A DNA stretch of 64,000 nucleotides from Fibrobacter succinogenes (GTDB taxonomy: Bacteria; Fibrobacterota; Fibrobacteria; Fibrobacterales; Fibrobacteraceae), in the NCBI GenBank assembly GCA_902791475.1, contig CADAWC010000016.1, positions 62,001 to 126,000 of the forward strand, written 5' to 3'. The position numbers and the translations under genes are program-made. Positions 33,154 through 40,923 of the stretch are shown in pieces. Position 1 is the first letter of the stretch. Each line of letters begins with the position of its first letter. Under the pieces are notes generated by a model that worked only from the letters and a program-made list of their open reading frames with translations, ran no database searches and was not told the DNA's origin.

Positions 33154-34517
33154 AATTTAAATCCGATTCTTATTTCTGTACCAAAACCGACTGTTGATTT
33201 CAAACGAATTGTAGCGTGGTGGACTTCTGCGATGTGCTTAACAATGGAAAGTCCGAGGCCCGTTCCGCCGGTTTCTTTAGAACGGCTTTTATCCACGCGG
33301 TAGAATCGTTCAAAAATGCGGGATTGACTATCTTCAGGGATTCCAATTCCCGTATCCTTCACGACTATTGCATTTTCTTCAACAAGCACGATAACTTTCC
33401 CGCCCTGTTCTGTATAGCGGATGGCGTTATCGACTAAGTTGAAAACCATCTCATAGAGCAATTTCGAATTACCTAAAATTTCGGCATTGCGCACGCCATC
33501 TAGCGAAAGCTGTATCGACTTCTTGTTCGCATTCAGCATAAGTCCGTCAATGCAGCCATGCGCCAGATTCCAAAGATTTATTTTTTCGCTGAGGTCATAC
33601 GGTTCGGCCTCGCGATTATTCAACTTCGAAAGTGTAATGATATCGTTTGCAATAGACTGCAAGCGGCGCGCTTCCTTGTGGATTTTGCCCGCAAAAACCT
33701 TGACATCTTCAGGTTTTGCCATGCCGCTTTCAATCAGTTCCGCATAGCCCGAAATCGAAGTCAACGGAGTCTTCAGTTCATGCGACGCATTCGCCGTAAA
33801 TTCATCTTTCAAATGCGAGATTTTTTGTTTTTCATTCGAGAGCTGTTCAATCGTCAAACGCAATTCAAGATCCTGCTTGCGAATCGTATTGACGAGCGGT
33901 TCAATTTCCTTGTACGCATTTTCGATATTCATCCATTCGGGAGTTCCGAGCTGGTCCACAAGCTTTTTCAGCGGGCTAATAAACGCACGGCTAAGCCCAA
34001 TCGCAATCAAGATTGCAGCGGCGACAATGGCCGCAAACAACGCAATCAGATACGGCATCGTCTTTGAATACGCCTGTTGCAAATTCGCTTGGCGCATTCC
34101 GAGGCGCAAAACATTGCCATCCTTCAAACGCTTGGCAAAATAGAACGCCTTCGCCTGCAATGTAGAAGAATATCGCAAATCTTCGCCGAAACCTTTTTCC
34201 ATCGCATCGGAAACTTCTTCGCGATTGTAATGGTTTTCCATTTCGGCCGCTTTTGCATCGCTATCGTAAATGATTTTACCGGTCGAATCAATCAGCGTGA
34301 TTCGCAAATCCTCGCCTGCAAATCGCGCCAGTTTCTGCGGCATATTTTCAAGCGATTCAACCTCGTAAGCAGTTTCAATCAAGCGCAGATTTTCGCGCAA
34401 GTTGACCTTGAGCTGTTCCGCCATTTCATCTTCGAAGACACGCACCGTAAAAAATACAGCCAAAAGAGCCGCAATAACGCCCATGTAAATCAAGCTGTAT
34501 CGGATGCGGTCTTTCAT
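33150..34517 (-). CDS. Sensor histidine kinase, PhoR-like
   Basis: A 455-residue kinase with membrane helices at about 8-26 and 157-178, and an extracytoplasmic sensor between them (LRITLIDSTGKIIYDSDA). Then follow the HisKA box NASHELKTPLTS with the phospho-histidine, N-box NLVDNAIRYT, G1 DTGIGIPE, F-box FERFYRVD and G2 GGTGLGLSIVKHI. Context (a PhoB-like partner upstream with a 4-bp overlap, a Na/Pi transporter downstream) points to phosphate sensing, but this is inferred. No Pst transport genes are in the window. Confidence 0.9.
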   Translation of the reverse strand: MKDRIRYSLIYMGVIAALLAVFFTVRVFEDEMAEQLKVNLRENLRLIETAYEVESLENMPQKLARFAGEDLRITLIDSTGKIIYDSDAKAAEMENHYNREEVSDAMEKGFGEDLRYSSTLQAKAFYFAKRLKDGNVLRLGMRQANLQQAYSKTMPYLIALFAAIVAAAILIAIGLSRAFISPLKKLVDQLGTPEWMNIENAYKEIEPLVNTIRKQDLELRLTIEQLSNEKQKISHLKDEFTANASHELKTPLTSISGYAELIESGMAKPEDVKVFAGKIHKEARRLQSIANDIITLSKLNNREAEPYDLSEKINLWNLAHGCIDGLMLNANKKSIQLSLDGVRNAEILGNSKLLYEMVFNLVDNAIRYTEQGGKVIVLVEENAIVVKDTGIGIPEDSQSRIFERFYRVDKSRSKETGGTGLGLSIVKHIAEVHHATIRLKSTVGFGTEIRIGFKL

Positions 34518-35191
34518 TGAGCCTTATACCCGACGTTTCGTATGGTTTGAATGATAGACCCTTGCTCGCCCAGCTTTTGGCGGAGAGTCTTGATGTGCAT
34601 ATCGACCGTTCGCGTGTCCATCTTGAAATCGATGCCCCAGATTTTTTCCAGAATCTGTTGCCTTGAAAAGGCAAGTCCCGGGTGCGACAGCAAAAGTTTT
34701 AAAAGTTCGTATTCCTTGTACGTCAATTCTACATTGTCGCCGCCCGCCATCACAGTGCGTTTCGCCTCATCCAGCGTCACATCACCAAGCGAAATGACTT
34801 TCGGTTCTTCGCTTTCGGGATTCATGTTGCCCGAACGACGGAGCAGCGCCTTCACGCGAGAAACAAATTCCAAAATGCCAAAAGGTTTTGCAATGTAGTC
34901 ATCAGCGCCCAAATCAAGCCCTTTGACCTTGTCCAGCTCGGAACCTTTGGCGGTCAGCATGATAACCGGGACATTTTTCGTATTTTCCTGGGTGCGGAGA
35001 CGCTTCAAAATGCTGAGGCCATCTTCACCAGGGAGCATAATGTCCAGAATGAACATGTCCGGCACGCAGACCTTGACCCCTTCATCCAGCGCTTTGGCAC
35101 AGTCAAACGTATTGACTTCAAAGCCACAGCTTCTGAGTGCATAGGCTTCCATTTCGCGGATTTCAAGATCGTCTTCTACAATGTATATCAT
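34514..35191 (-). CDS. OmpR/PhoB-family response regulator
   Basis: The 225-residue protein has an N-terminal receiver with the acidic pair VEDD, phospho-acceptor Asp50 (FILDIMLPGEDG), Thr/Ala in MLTAK and the conserved lysine, then a C-terminal winged helix (about 128-225) with the recognition region DTRTVDMHIKTLRQKLGE. It heads the regulator-kinase-transporter operon. TATATT lies exactly 6 nt before ATG and no Shine-Dalgarno site is seen, so this message may be leaderless. Confidence 0.92.
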   Translation of the reverse strand: MIYIVEDDLEIREMEAYALRSCGFEVNTFDCAKALDEGVKVCVPDMFILDIMLPGEDGLSILKRLRTQENTKNVPVIMLTAKGSELDKVKGLDLGADDYIAKPFGILEFVSRVKALLRRSGNMNPESEEPKVISLGDVTLDEAKRTVMAGGDNVELTYKEYELLKLLLSHPGLAFSRQQILEKIWGIDFKMDTRTVDMHIKTLRQKLGEQGSIIQTIRNVGYKAQ

Positions 35192-35203
35192 GGTTAAAAT
35201 ATA
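35192..35203 (-). promoter_or_regulatory. TATATT box 6 nt before the PhoB-like start
   Basis: Minus strand TATATT (35203-35198), TTAACC, ATG at 35191. The spacing fits a leaderless transcript. TTGATA lies further upstream but only 13 bp away, not a normal -35. Confidence 0.45.
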
Positions 35204-35346
35204 CGATTTTAACGAATATCAAGATAAAAAGTCCTTTGGACTTATGCAATGCATAAAACAAAGACTTCGCAAATGTTTTATTTACACTTTACATGGATTT
35301 TACAAAAGAGCCCTCCCTGAAACCTCAGAGAGGGTAAACTTACTAT

Positions 35347-35374
35347 TGTCACCCCGGCCACCGTGCCGGAGTCA
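35347..35374. repeat. TGTCACCCCGGC-type hairpin, copy 2
   Basis: Near copy of 13699-13726, with CCACCGT in the loop and one stem mismatch (GCCGGAG). It lies 12 bp past the stop of the second Na/Pi gene. Confidence 0.6.
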
Positions 35375-35385
35375 CCATTTCGCGC

Positions 35386-37092
35386 TTAAACAGACAGTCT
35401 TCTGTTGGCGTGGGCTTCAACCACGTTCACGATGTAGTCGCCAAGCTTTTCGCAGTCGTTCACAACATCCATGTAGTGAACACCCATCTGGTAGCTGTAC
35501 TTCTGCGATTCGATATCCGCCACGTTCTTTTCCTTGAGGATTTTGCGGTAATCGTTGATTTCGTTTTCAAAGTTCAGCGTGCGGTTCACATCGACCTGCG
35601 GCACGTCATTCAAGACACCGATCATGTGCGTCATGGCGTTATCGCAAAGCTGCATGATATGCTTGATATGTTCCGACTGTTCCTGAGTGAAATCTTCCTT
35701 GGTCCTGAACTTGCGATTGATAGCGCGTGCCATGTTGTAGCAGGCATCGCCCATGCTTTCGATTTCAGAAATTTCCTTGAGCATGCACTGCAAAGCAGTC
35801 TTACTTTCCGGGCTCAAGCGACCTTCACCGACCTTGTTCAGGTAATCGCCAATTTCAATTTCCATATTGTCGCTGATGCCTTCGTACTTTTCAATGCGGG
35901 CAAAGAGCTTCACAAAATCGTTCTCGTTCTTCATCGCCAAAAGGTCCGGGATAAAGTGGAACATCTTCTGCGTACGGACAGCAAAAAGGCTGATTTCCTT
36001 GCGGGCTTCGAGGAGCGAAAGTTCCGGCGTACCCATCAAGCCAGAGCTGATGAAATGCAAGCGGGAATCTTCTTCTTCTTCGGAATTCTTGGGCTTGATA
36101 ATGCGGCAAACAAACTTTTCGATGTACTTGATGAACCAAATCTGGAGGAATGTGTTGGACACGTTGAATGCAGAATGGAACGTTGCAAGCACCACGGAAA
36201 TCTTAGCAAGGTTAGCGGCATAGCCTTCATCGCCCGGACGGACGCCAAGGTCAAAACCGACCACATGGCAAACAGCGCCGAGGAACCACTTGAGCACAAT
36301 CACCACCCAGATCACGCCGATAACGTTAATCGTGAAGTGAGCGAGAGCGGCGCGGCGAGCCTGCGTATTGGCAGAGAGCGCCACAATGTTTGCCGTAATC
36401 GTCGTACCGATGTTTTCGCCAAGCACAAGCATAATGCCCTGGTCAATATGCAAAACGCCGGTCGAGCAGAGTATCATCGTGATAGCCATGATGGCAGCCG
36501 AAGACTGCACGCAGAGAGTAAGCACCGTACCCATCACAAGGAAGAACAGCGAATTGAAGAAGTTCGGGTCGCTAAAGTGAGCGAAGAAAGCACTGATCGA
36601 AGCACTTGCTGACGGGTCGTTCACCACGGCAAAGCCCGTTTCCTTGAGCGTCGTAAGGCCCAAGAAGAGGAAGCCCACACCGAACAAGAAATCACCCACG
36701 ACACGTTTCTTGTTCATGTAAACAAGGATAATGCCGATGAAAAACGCCGGATACACAAAGTTTGCGATGTTGAACGAGAACCCAAGGCTCATGATCCATG
36801 CGGTAACCGTCGTACCGATGTGAGCGCCGAGGATAATCGAAATTGCCTGCATGAGAGTCAAAAGCCCAGCATTAACAAAAGAGACCGTCATCAACGTGGT
36901 GGCGGTCGAACTCTGTACAGAGGCTGTAACAAACATACCGGTGAGCATACCCGTAAAACGGTTCGTGGTCATCGTGCCGAGAACATGTCTCAGCTGCGGA
37001 CCCGCCATTTTCTGCAAGGCTTCACTCATCGACTTCATGCCGAACATGAGGAGCGCCAAGCAACCCAACATTTTAAGAGCCATCCAGGCCAT
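35386..37092 (-). CDS. Na/Pi cotransporter family protein with PhoU-like domain (copy 2)
   Basis: A 568-residue paralogue of the protein at 31444, with the same two QSS motifs (VQSSTATTLMTV and VQSSAAIMAITM), the GENIGTT signature and a C-terminal PhoU-like domain (ESMGDACYNMARAINRKF). AGGA precedes the ATG at somewhat long spacing (about 12 nt). It is separated from the regulator gene by 194 bp holding a hairpin and the regulator promoter, so it is probably a separate unit on the same strand. The two transporters flank the PhoB/PhoR-like pair, suggesting a tandem duplication around the sensor. Confidence 0.9.
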   Translation of the reverse strand: MAWMALKMLGCLALLMFGMKSMSEALQKMAGPQLRHVLGTMTTNRFTGMLTGMFVTASVQSSTATTLMTVSFVNAGLLTLMQAISIILGAHIGTTVTAWIMSLGFSFNIANFVYPAFFIGIILVYMNKKRVVGDFLFGVGFLFLGLTTLKETGFAVVNDPSASASISAFFAHFSDPNFFNSLFFLVMGTVLTLCVQSSAAIMAITMILCSTGVLHIDQGIMLVLGENIGTTITANIVALSANTQARRAALAHFTINVIGVIWVVIVLKWFLGAVCHVVGFDLGVRPGDEGYAANLAKISVVLATFHSAFNVSNTFLQIWFIKYIEKFVCRIIKPKNSEEEEDSRLHFISSGLMGTPELSLLEARKEISLFAVRTQKMFHFIPDLLAMKNENDFVKLFARIEKYEGISDNMEIEIGDYLNKVGEGRLSPESKTALQCMLKEISEIESMGDACYNMARAINRKFRTKEDFTQEQSEHIKHIMQLCDNAMTHMIGVLNDVPQVDVNRTLNFENEINDYRKILKEKNVADIESQKYSYQMGVHYMDVVNDCEKLGDYIVNVVEAHANRRLSV

Positions 37093-37385
37093 ATGGTGTT
37101 TTTCCTATTTTGCGCCACTACCGGATCATCGTCGCTGCCTTTCAGCTAGTTCGGGCTTATGGCGGTAAGTTGTTTTTGTAAAACCGATGTAAACTATTCA
37201 AAGTCGATGTAAAATATAGAAAAAAACTAGGTAAAATCAGCCCCTAAAAACAAGAGTACCCCGGTCGCGTTGAACCGGGAACAACATAGATAACCGAGCC
37301 AAAGAGTAGGGGCTTCGCCCCATCCAGTCTAATTTAACTGGATTCTTCACTTCGCTCCGCTCGTTCAGAATGACGTTTGAAGCAA
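37093..37385. other. Intergenic region with hairpin and REP
   Basis: It contains no gene that I can support. CCCGGT...ACCGGG at 37260-37279 is a hairpin that may terminate ispF. CTGGATTCTTCACTTCGCTC...TCAGAATGAC at 37338-37374 is a REP of the same type as 29586. Confidence 0.6.
37338..37374. repeat. CTGGATTCTTC...GAATGAC REP element
   Basis: An imperfect palindrome with ends CTGGATTC and GAATGAC and a core of GCTCCGCTCG. The reverse form corresponds to the elements at 29586 and 55236. It lies 12 bp after the ispF stop. Confidence 0.75.
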
Positions 37386-37871
37386 TTAAATAGAGCGCAC
37401 CATCGCAACGGCTTGGCTGGCGATACCCTCGCCGCGACCCGTAAAGCCGAGTTTTTCCGTTGTCGTGCCCTTGATGCCAATCTGCTTCACATCAAGACCG
37501 AGCACACGGGCGATATTTGCCTTCATCTGTTCTTTGTGCGGGTTTACCTTCGGGCGTTCGCACATCACAATGCTATCGATGTTGATGATTTCGTAGCCCG
37601 CCTTCTTGACTTCTTCGCCAACCTTGCGCAAAAGTTCCAAGCTATCAGCACCCTTGAATGCCGGATCCGTATCCGGGAAGTACGTACCAATGTCGCCGAG
37701 ACCAGCAGCCCCAAGCAAAGCATCGCTAATCGCATGCAAAAGCACGTCTGCATCGCTGTGGCCGAGCAAGCCCTTTTCGTACGGGATGTCCACGCCGCCG
37801 ATAATGCACTTGCGACCTTCCACCAGCTTGTGAACATCAAAACCAATACCTGAACGATAAATTTTGTCCAT
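37386..37871 (-). CDS. ispF: 2-C-methyl-D-erythritol 2,4-cyclodiphosphate synthase
   Basis: The 161-residue protein is full-length for IspF. It starts with the metal-binding GIGFDVHKL (Asp and His), then [28 protein letters not shown] and the trimer-lining FPDTDP, ending with the [18 protein letters not shown] segment. It makes the cyclic diphosphate intermediate of the non-mevalonate isoprenoid pathway in the cytoplasm. AAGGA lies 8 nt before ATG. It diverges from the exported protein gene at 37921. Confidence 0.96.
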   Translation of the reverse strand: MDKIYRSGIGFDVHKLVEGRKCIIGGVDIPYEKGLLGHSDADVLLHAISDALLGAAGLGDIGTYFPDTDPAFKGADSLELLRKVGEEVKKAGYEIINIDSIVMCERPKVNPHKEQMKANIARVLGLDVKQIGIKGTTTEKLGFTGRGEGIASQAVAMVRSI

Positions 37872-37920
37872 AATAATTCCTTTTTTTACGAAAATTTAGA
37901 TAAAAAGTTATTTTTGTTGT

Positions 37921-38898
37921 ATGAAGAACTTTAAGATTACCATTTTTCTTTTACTTGCACTCGTTGTTTCCCTGCAGGCAGCATTCGTTGCCGTTCTCGA
38001 AACTGGCGCCGACCCTACTGTAAAAGACATGGTCCCTCTCACCGACCGCCAATACCTCACCAATGTTTTACGTGAGCAAGCCGTCAAAGAACTCCCGGCA
38101 TCTCAAAACTATACCATCATGACCCGCGAAAACATCATCGCCATGCTTCCGCCAGGCAAATCGATCGAAGATTGTGAAGGGAGCTGCCTTGCCGAAACCG
38201 GGAAAAACATTGCTGCCGACTACATCTGTCAGGCACGCATCAGCAGCTTCAACGGCACGCTGACTCTTTCTGCAGAACTCTATGAAACCGCCGGGAACAA
38301 GCTCATTGCCAGTTTCAACGGACTCGGTTCCAATATATCCCAATTGCTCACACTCGTCATAAAGAAGTCCCCTGAATTCTTCCGCAGTGTCAAAAACGAT
38401 ATTGCTATCAAGTCCCCGACCCAAGCATCAACAACTCAAACGGTCACTGCTCAGAACGTCCCTGCAAATCAAAACTACTTTGCACAAGCCTCACAAGGTG
38501 ATGGCGAATACCTGCCACCATCCACAAAGACAAAAGTAAACTGGCCGAGAGCAAGGTTGTTTTTACACGCAGGCCTTTACGATGCCGGTATTGGTATAAA
38601 GCTCCGCTTCAGCAATGAAAACGGAATTTACATGGCAATGGATGCTAGATGGGTTTCCTTCGGAAGTAATCAATTTTTGTACATTCCAGCTCTATTTTAT
38701 TTAGGCGGAAACGTTGTGCATTTTGTATCAGGTCCAACGCTAATGAAAAGCTCTACTAATGGAGAAGACGGTCTTCTGATGGCTCTAGGCATCAACTGGG
38801 ACATCGGTAGACATTTTGGCATCGACGCTTTGGCATTCCTCCCGACAAAATCGTATATAGGTGGTTCCCTAGGTCTCGATTTCCGCTTTGTATTCTAG
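37921..38898 (+). CDS. Exported protein with CsgG/TolB-N-like first domain and barrel-like second half
   Basis: The 325-residue protein has a signal peptide (about 1-20). Residues 21-160 resemble the fold seen in CsgG/TolB N-terminal-like proteins: AVLETGADPTVKDMVPLTDRQ, NYTIMTRENIIAMLP, ADYICQARISSFNGTLTLSAEL. Two cysteines (DCEGSC) could pair. After a glutamine/threonine-rich linker the last 125 residues alternate like a small outer-membrane barrel and end in phenylalanine (LDFRFVF). I do not recognise a named function. No clear Shine-Dalgarno site. Confidence 0.6.
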   Translation: MKNFKITIFLLLALVVSLQAAFVAVLETGADPTVKDMVPLTDRQYLTNVLREQAVKELPASQNYTIMTRENIIAMLPPGKSIEDCEGSCLAETGKNIAADYICQARISSFNGTLTLSAELYETAGNKLIASFNGLGSNISQLLTLVIKKSPEFFRSVKNDIAIKSPTQASTTQTVTAQNVPANQNYFAQASQGDGEYLPPSTKTKVNWPRARLFLHAGLYDAGIGIKLRFSNENGIYMAMDARWVSFGSNQFLYIPALFYLGGNVVHFVSGPTLMKSSTNGEDGLLMALGINWDIGRHFGIDALAFLPTKSYIGGSLGLDFRFVF

Positions 38899-38900
38899 AT

Positions 38901-39476
38901 TTAGACCAAAGAATTAATTTTTCTAACGATTTCAAAAGCAGTAAAACCGATCATAAAATTGCAAACCCACACTAAAATGCGGATATATAAATCGCGTCTT
39001 TTTTTCGCAAATAGAATGACTATAGTTGACCAAAGAGCAATAGATAGTAATGCCGCTCCAAAAAAGCCAAGCATTGGATTGGACGGGAATGCTGTTTGAA
39101 AAAATTTTGCAAGCCAAAAATTCAAAAAGACAACATTAGGCAAAACAATAAGGACATACACCAAAATTTTCGGAATTTCCTTAAGCACTAATGTCAATGA
39201 AATTCTTTTTTTCGGCATTACTTCCATTGACTTTTCTTTAAAATCTTCTGTAAGGACTATTGACGATTTCTCATTCAAAGCATTTTTTAATTCATGAAAA
39301 GCCGTTACCGAAGTTTCTTTTAGTTCCTCCAAATTATCATGTAAAGTAAACTGTTCCGCTTTTTCTTCAGCCCTCAAACGTTCCATAACAGCAGCATGAT
39401 CTGGGTTCGGAGCATCGCACCAAAGGCAACGAGGCATATCATCTTCGTACTTTTCACCACATTTCGGACAAATCAT
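38901..39476 (-). CDS. Zinc-ribbon membrane protein
   Basis: A 191-residue protein starting with a double CxxC zinc ribbon (Cys3, Cys6, Cys17, Cys20), then a charged helical stretch and three membrane segments (about 102-124, 130-152, 160-185). GAGGA lies 7-8 nt before ATG. It converges on the exported protein gene with a 2-bp gap. Probably cotranscribed after the AAA ATPase at 39512. Function unknown. Confidence 0.7.
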   Translation of the reverse strand: MICPKCGEKYEDDMPRCLWCDAPNPDHAAVMERLRAEEKAEQFTLHDNLEELKETSVTAFHELKNALNEKSSIVLTEDFKEKSMEVMPKKRISLTLVLKEIPKILVYVLIVLPNVVFLNFWLAKFFQTAFPSNPMLGFFGAALLSIALWSTIVILFAKKRRDLYIRILVWVCNFMIGFTAFEIVRKINSLV

Positions 39477-39511
39477 TTTAGTTCCTCTTCAAGAACAAAA
39501 TACAAAAAAAA

Positions 39512-40636
39512 TTACAAGCAGAATCTCTTAAACCACATTTGGAATACAGGATCACTGATGAACAAACCCGATTCCCGCATTTCTATCAAATCGCGATCAA
39601 TGAGAATATTCTTTACTTTAGTAATATTTGATTTTGTTCCCAAGCGAAATTCTTCCATAACATTCTTTGATGTAAATTCCCCATGGATTCCACTTGCTAG
39701 AGCTCGAAGCATATTCATCTGATAGCTCGTCAATCCCTCCGTCTGTTGCATAAACAAAGCTGCATTTTGAGAAACAAGTTCCGTAACAGCGTTATCCACA
39801 ATTTTGGAAGTTACTTCTTTTTCTGTTTTTAACATCACAAGCCACGCCAGTTGCTGTACATAAGAGGAATATCCATCCACTTCATTACATATACGGGCTG
39901 CTAATTCTTCATTAATAACAAGCCCTTGCTGTTTAAACTTTTTACATATAAACGGCACCCATTTCTTTACTGGAATTACACCAAGATAGATAGCATCGCC
40001 AAACTGGAAAAAAGGCATGCTTTTATTCTGAAAGATGTTGGTCATTAAATGTTTTTTGCTACCAAACAAACAGTAAGAAACATTTTGCTGCAACTGCCAC
40101 ACACTGCGAAGTCTTTTTTGGACTGTCACGGACTCAGGAAACTCACCTATTTGTTGGAATTCATCTATACAAACAACAATATGCTTTTCTTGTTTTTGAG
40201 CAATAATTTCAGCCAATTGCAAAATCTGTTCGGGAGCATATTCTTTTGGCGTAATCCCTAACGAAACTGAGTAATCTGTTGTAGGGTCAGGGCTAAGCGT
40301 AATTCTTGGCGATACACGTCCAAGAAAAGTCTTGATATTTTGCAAGAACAAATCCAATTTAGATGAAGTCTGCTGAAGTACTGCTGCAGCAAGTTTATTA
40401 TAGAAGTCGTATTCGCTGCGGCAATCAAAAATATCAAGATAGACTACAGAGACCTTTTTCTTATTGACCAAATTTTTGACATGACGAACCAAGGACGTCT
40501 TGCCAATCCGTCGGTTCGAAATAAGCAAGGTATTAACGCCATGCTCAAAATTAGCCTTAAGCCTTTTTGTTTCCTCTTCACGATCCGTAAAGTTTTCTCC
40601 CTCTACGGAGGCTCCATATATAAAAGCATCTGCCAT
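39512..40636 (-). CDS. AAA ATPase of the archaeal-ATPase (PF01637-like) group
   Basis: The 374-residue protein has Walker A ISNRRIGKTSL near residue 42 and Walker B VVCIDEFQQIG near 155, then QLQQNVSYCLFGSKKHLM (sensor region). A winged-helix-like C-terminal part (MNMLRALASGIHGEFTSKNV) could bind DNA. These ATPases are widespread in anaerobes and their substrate is unknown. AGAGG lies 7 nt before ATG with a TATATT box further up. Three 12-bp palindromes lie upstream at 40679-40729. Confidence 0.82.
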   Translation of the reverse strand: MADAFIYGASVEGENFTDREEETKRLKANFEHGVNTLLISNRRIGKTSLVRHVKNLVNKKKVSVVYLDIFDCRSEYDFYNKLAAAVLQQTSSKLDLFLQNIKTFLGRVSPRITLSPDPTTDYSVSLGITPKEYAPEQILQLAEIIAQKQEKHIVVCIDEFQQIGEFPESVTVQKRLRSVWQLQQNVSYCLFGSKKHLMTNIFQNKSMPFFQFGDAIYLGVIPVKKWVPFICKKFKQQGLVINEELAARICNEVDGYSSYVQQLAWLVMLKTEKEVTSKIVDNAVTELVSQNAALFMQQTEGLTSYQMNMLRALASGIHGEFTSKNVMEEFRLGTKSNITKVKNILIDRDLIEMRESGLFISDPVFQMWFKRFCL

Positions 40637-40678
40637 AGTAAACCTCTAGCTATAATATATATAATTTTTTTAAAAGTT

Positions 40679-40729
40679 CACCACTTAGTGTACCAAATAG
40701 TTCACCATTCGGTGGTCCACCAATCGGTG
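40679..40729. promoter_or_regulatory. Array of three CACCAnTnRGTG palindromes
   Basis: CACCACTTAGTG (40679-40690), CACCATTCGGTG (40703-40714) and CACCAATCGGTG (40718-40729); GTGTACCAAATA also occurs twice. They lie 43-93 bp upstream of the ATPase start at 40636, an operator-like position. Confidence 0.6.
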
Positions 40730-40743
40730 TACCAAATAAAGTC

Positions 40744-40780
40744 ACAAAAAAAACATCCCGACTTTTTCAGCCGGGACGTT
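40744..40780 (-). terminator. Terminator downstream of the nuo operon
   Basis: Minus strand ACGTCCCGGCT pairs with AGTCGGGATGT, followed by TTTTTTTTG. It lies past repeat B2 and would end transcripts leaving nuoN. Confidence 0.75.
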
Positions 40781-40788
40781 TTTCAAAA

Positions 40789-40871
40789 GGCGATCCCGTC
40801 CCCATTCGCGGATCATGACTACTAAGCAGCAAAGCTGCAAGTAGTCAAAGAGAACAGAGTCCGGGATGACA
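40789..40871. repeat. 84-bp structured repeat B, copy 2
   Basis: Shares both arms with 8701-8784 (GTCCCCATTCGCGGATCATGAC, with one-base differences in AAAGAGAACAGAGTC). The central hairpin GACTAC...GTAGTC has a different sequence but keeps the pairing, and the outer stem changes jointly from ATGCCG/CGGCAT to ATCCCG/CGGGAT. Confidence 0.7.
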
Positions 40872-40890
40872 TTGTAAGGCGGGACTTTTT

Positions 40891-40923
40891 CTAATCCCTA
40901 AAACCTAATACCTACAACCTACC
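40891..40923. repeat. Right-arm-only relic of element A
   Basis: CTAATCCCTAAAACCTAATACC resembles the right arms of the A elements, but no left arm is present upstream, where repeat B2 lies instead. It abuts the nuoN stop. Confidence 0.5.

Noticed and set aside
31765-33303. A 512-codon plus-strand frame opposite the Na/Pi transporter
   Set aside because: Histidine/arginine-rich shadow; the opposite strand encodes a clear transporter with QSS motifs.
40679-40738. Possible short CRISPR-like array before the AAA ATPase
   Set aside because: Three 12-bp palindromes at uneven 24- and 15-bp steps fit operators better than repeat-spacer units.
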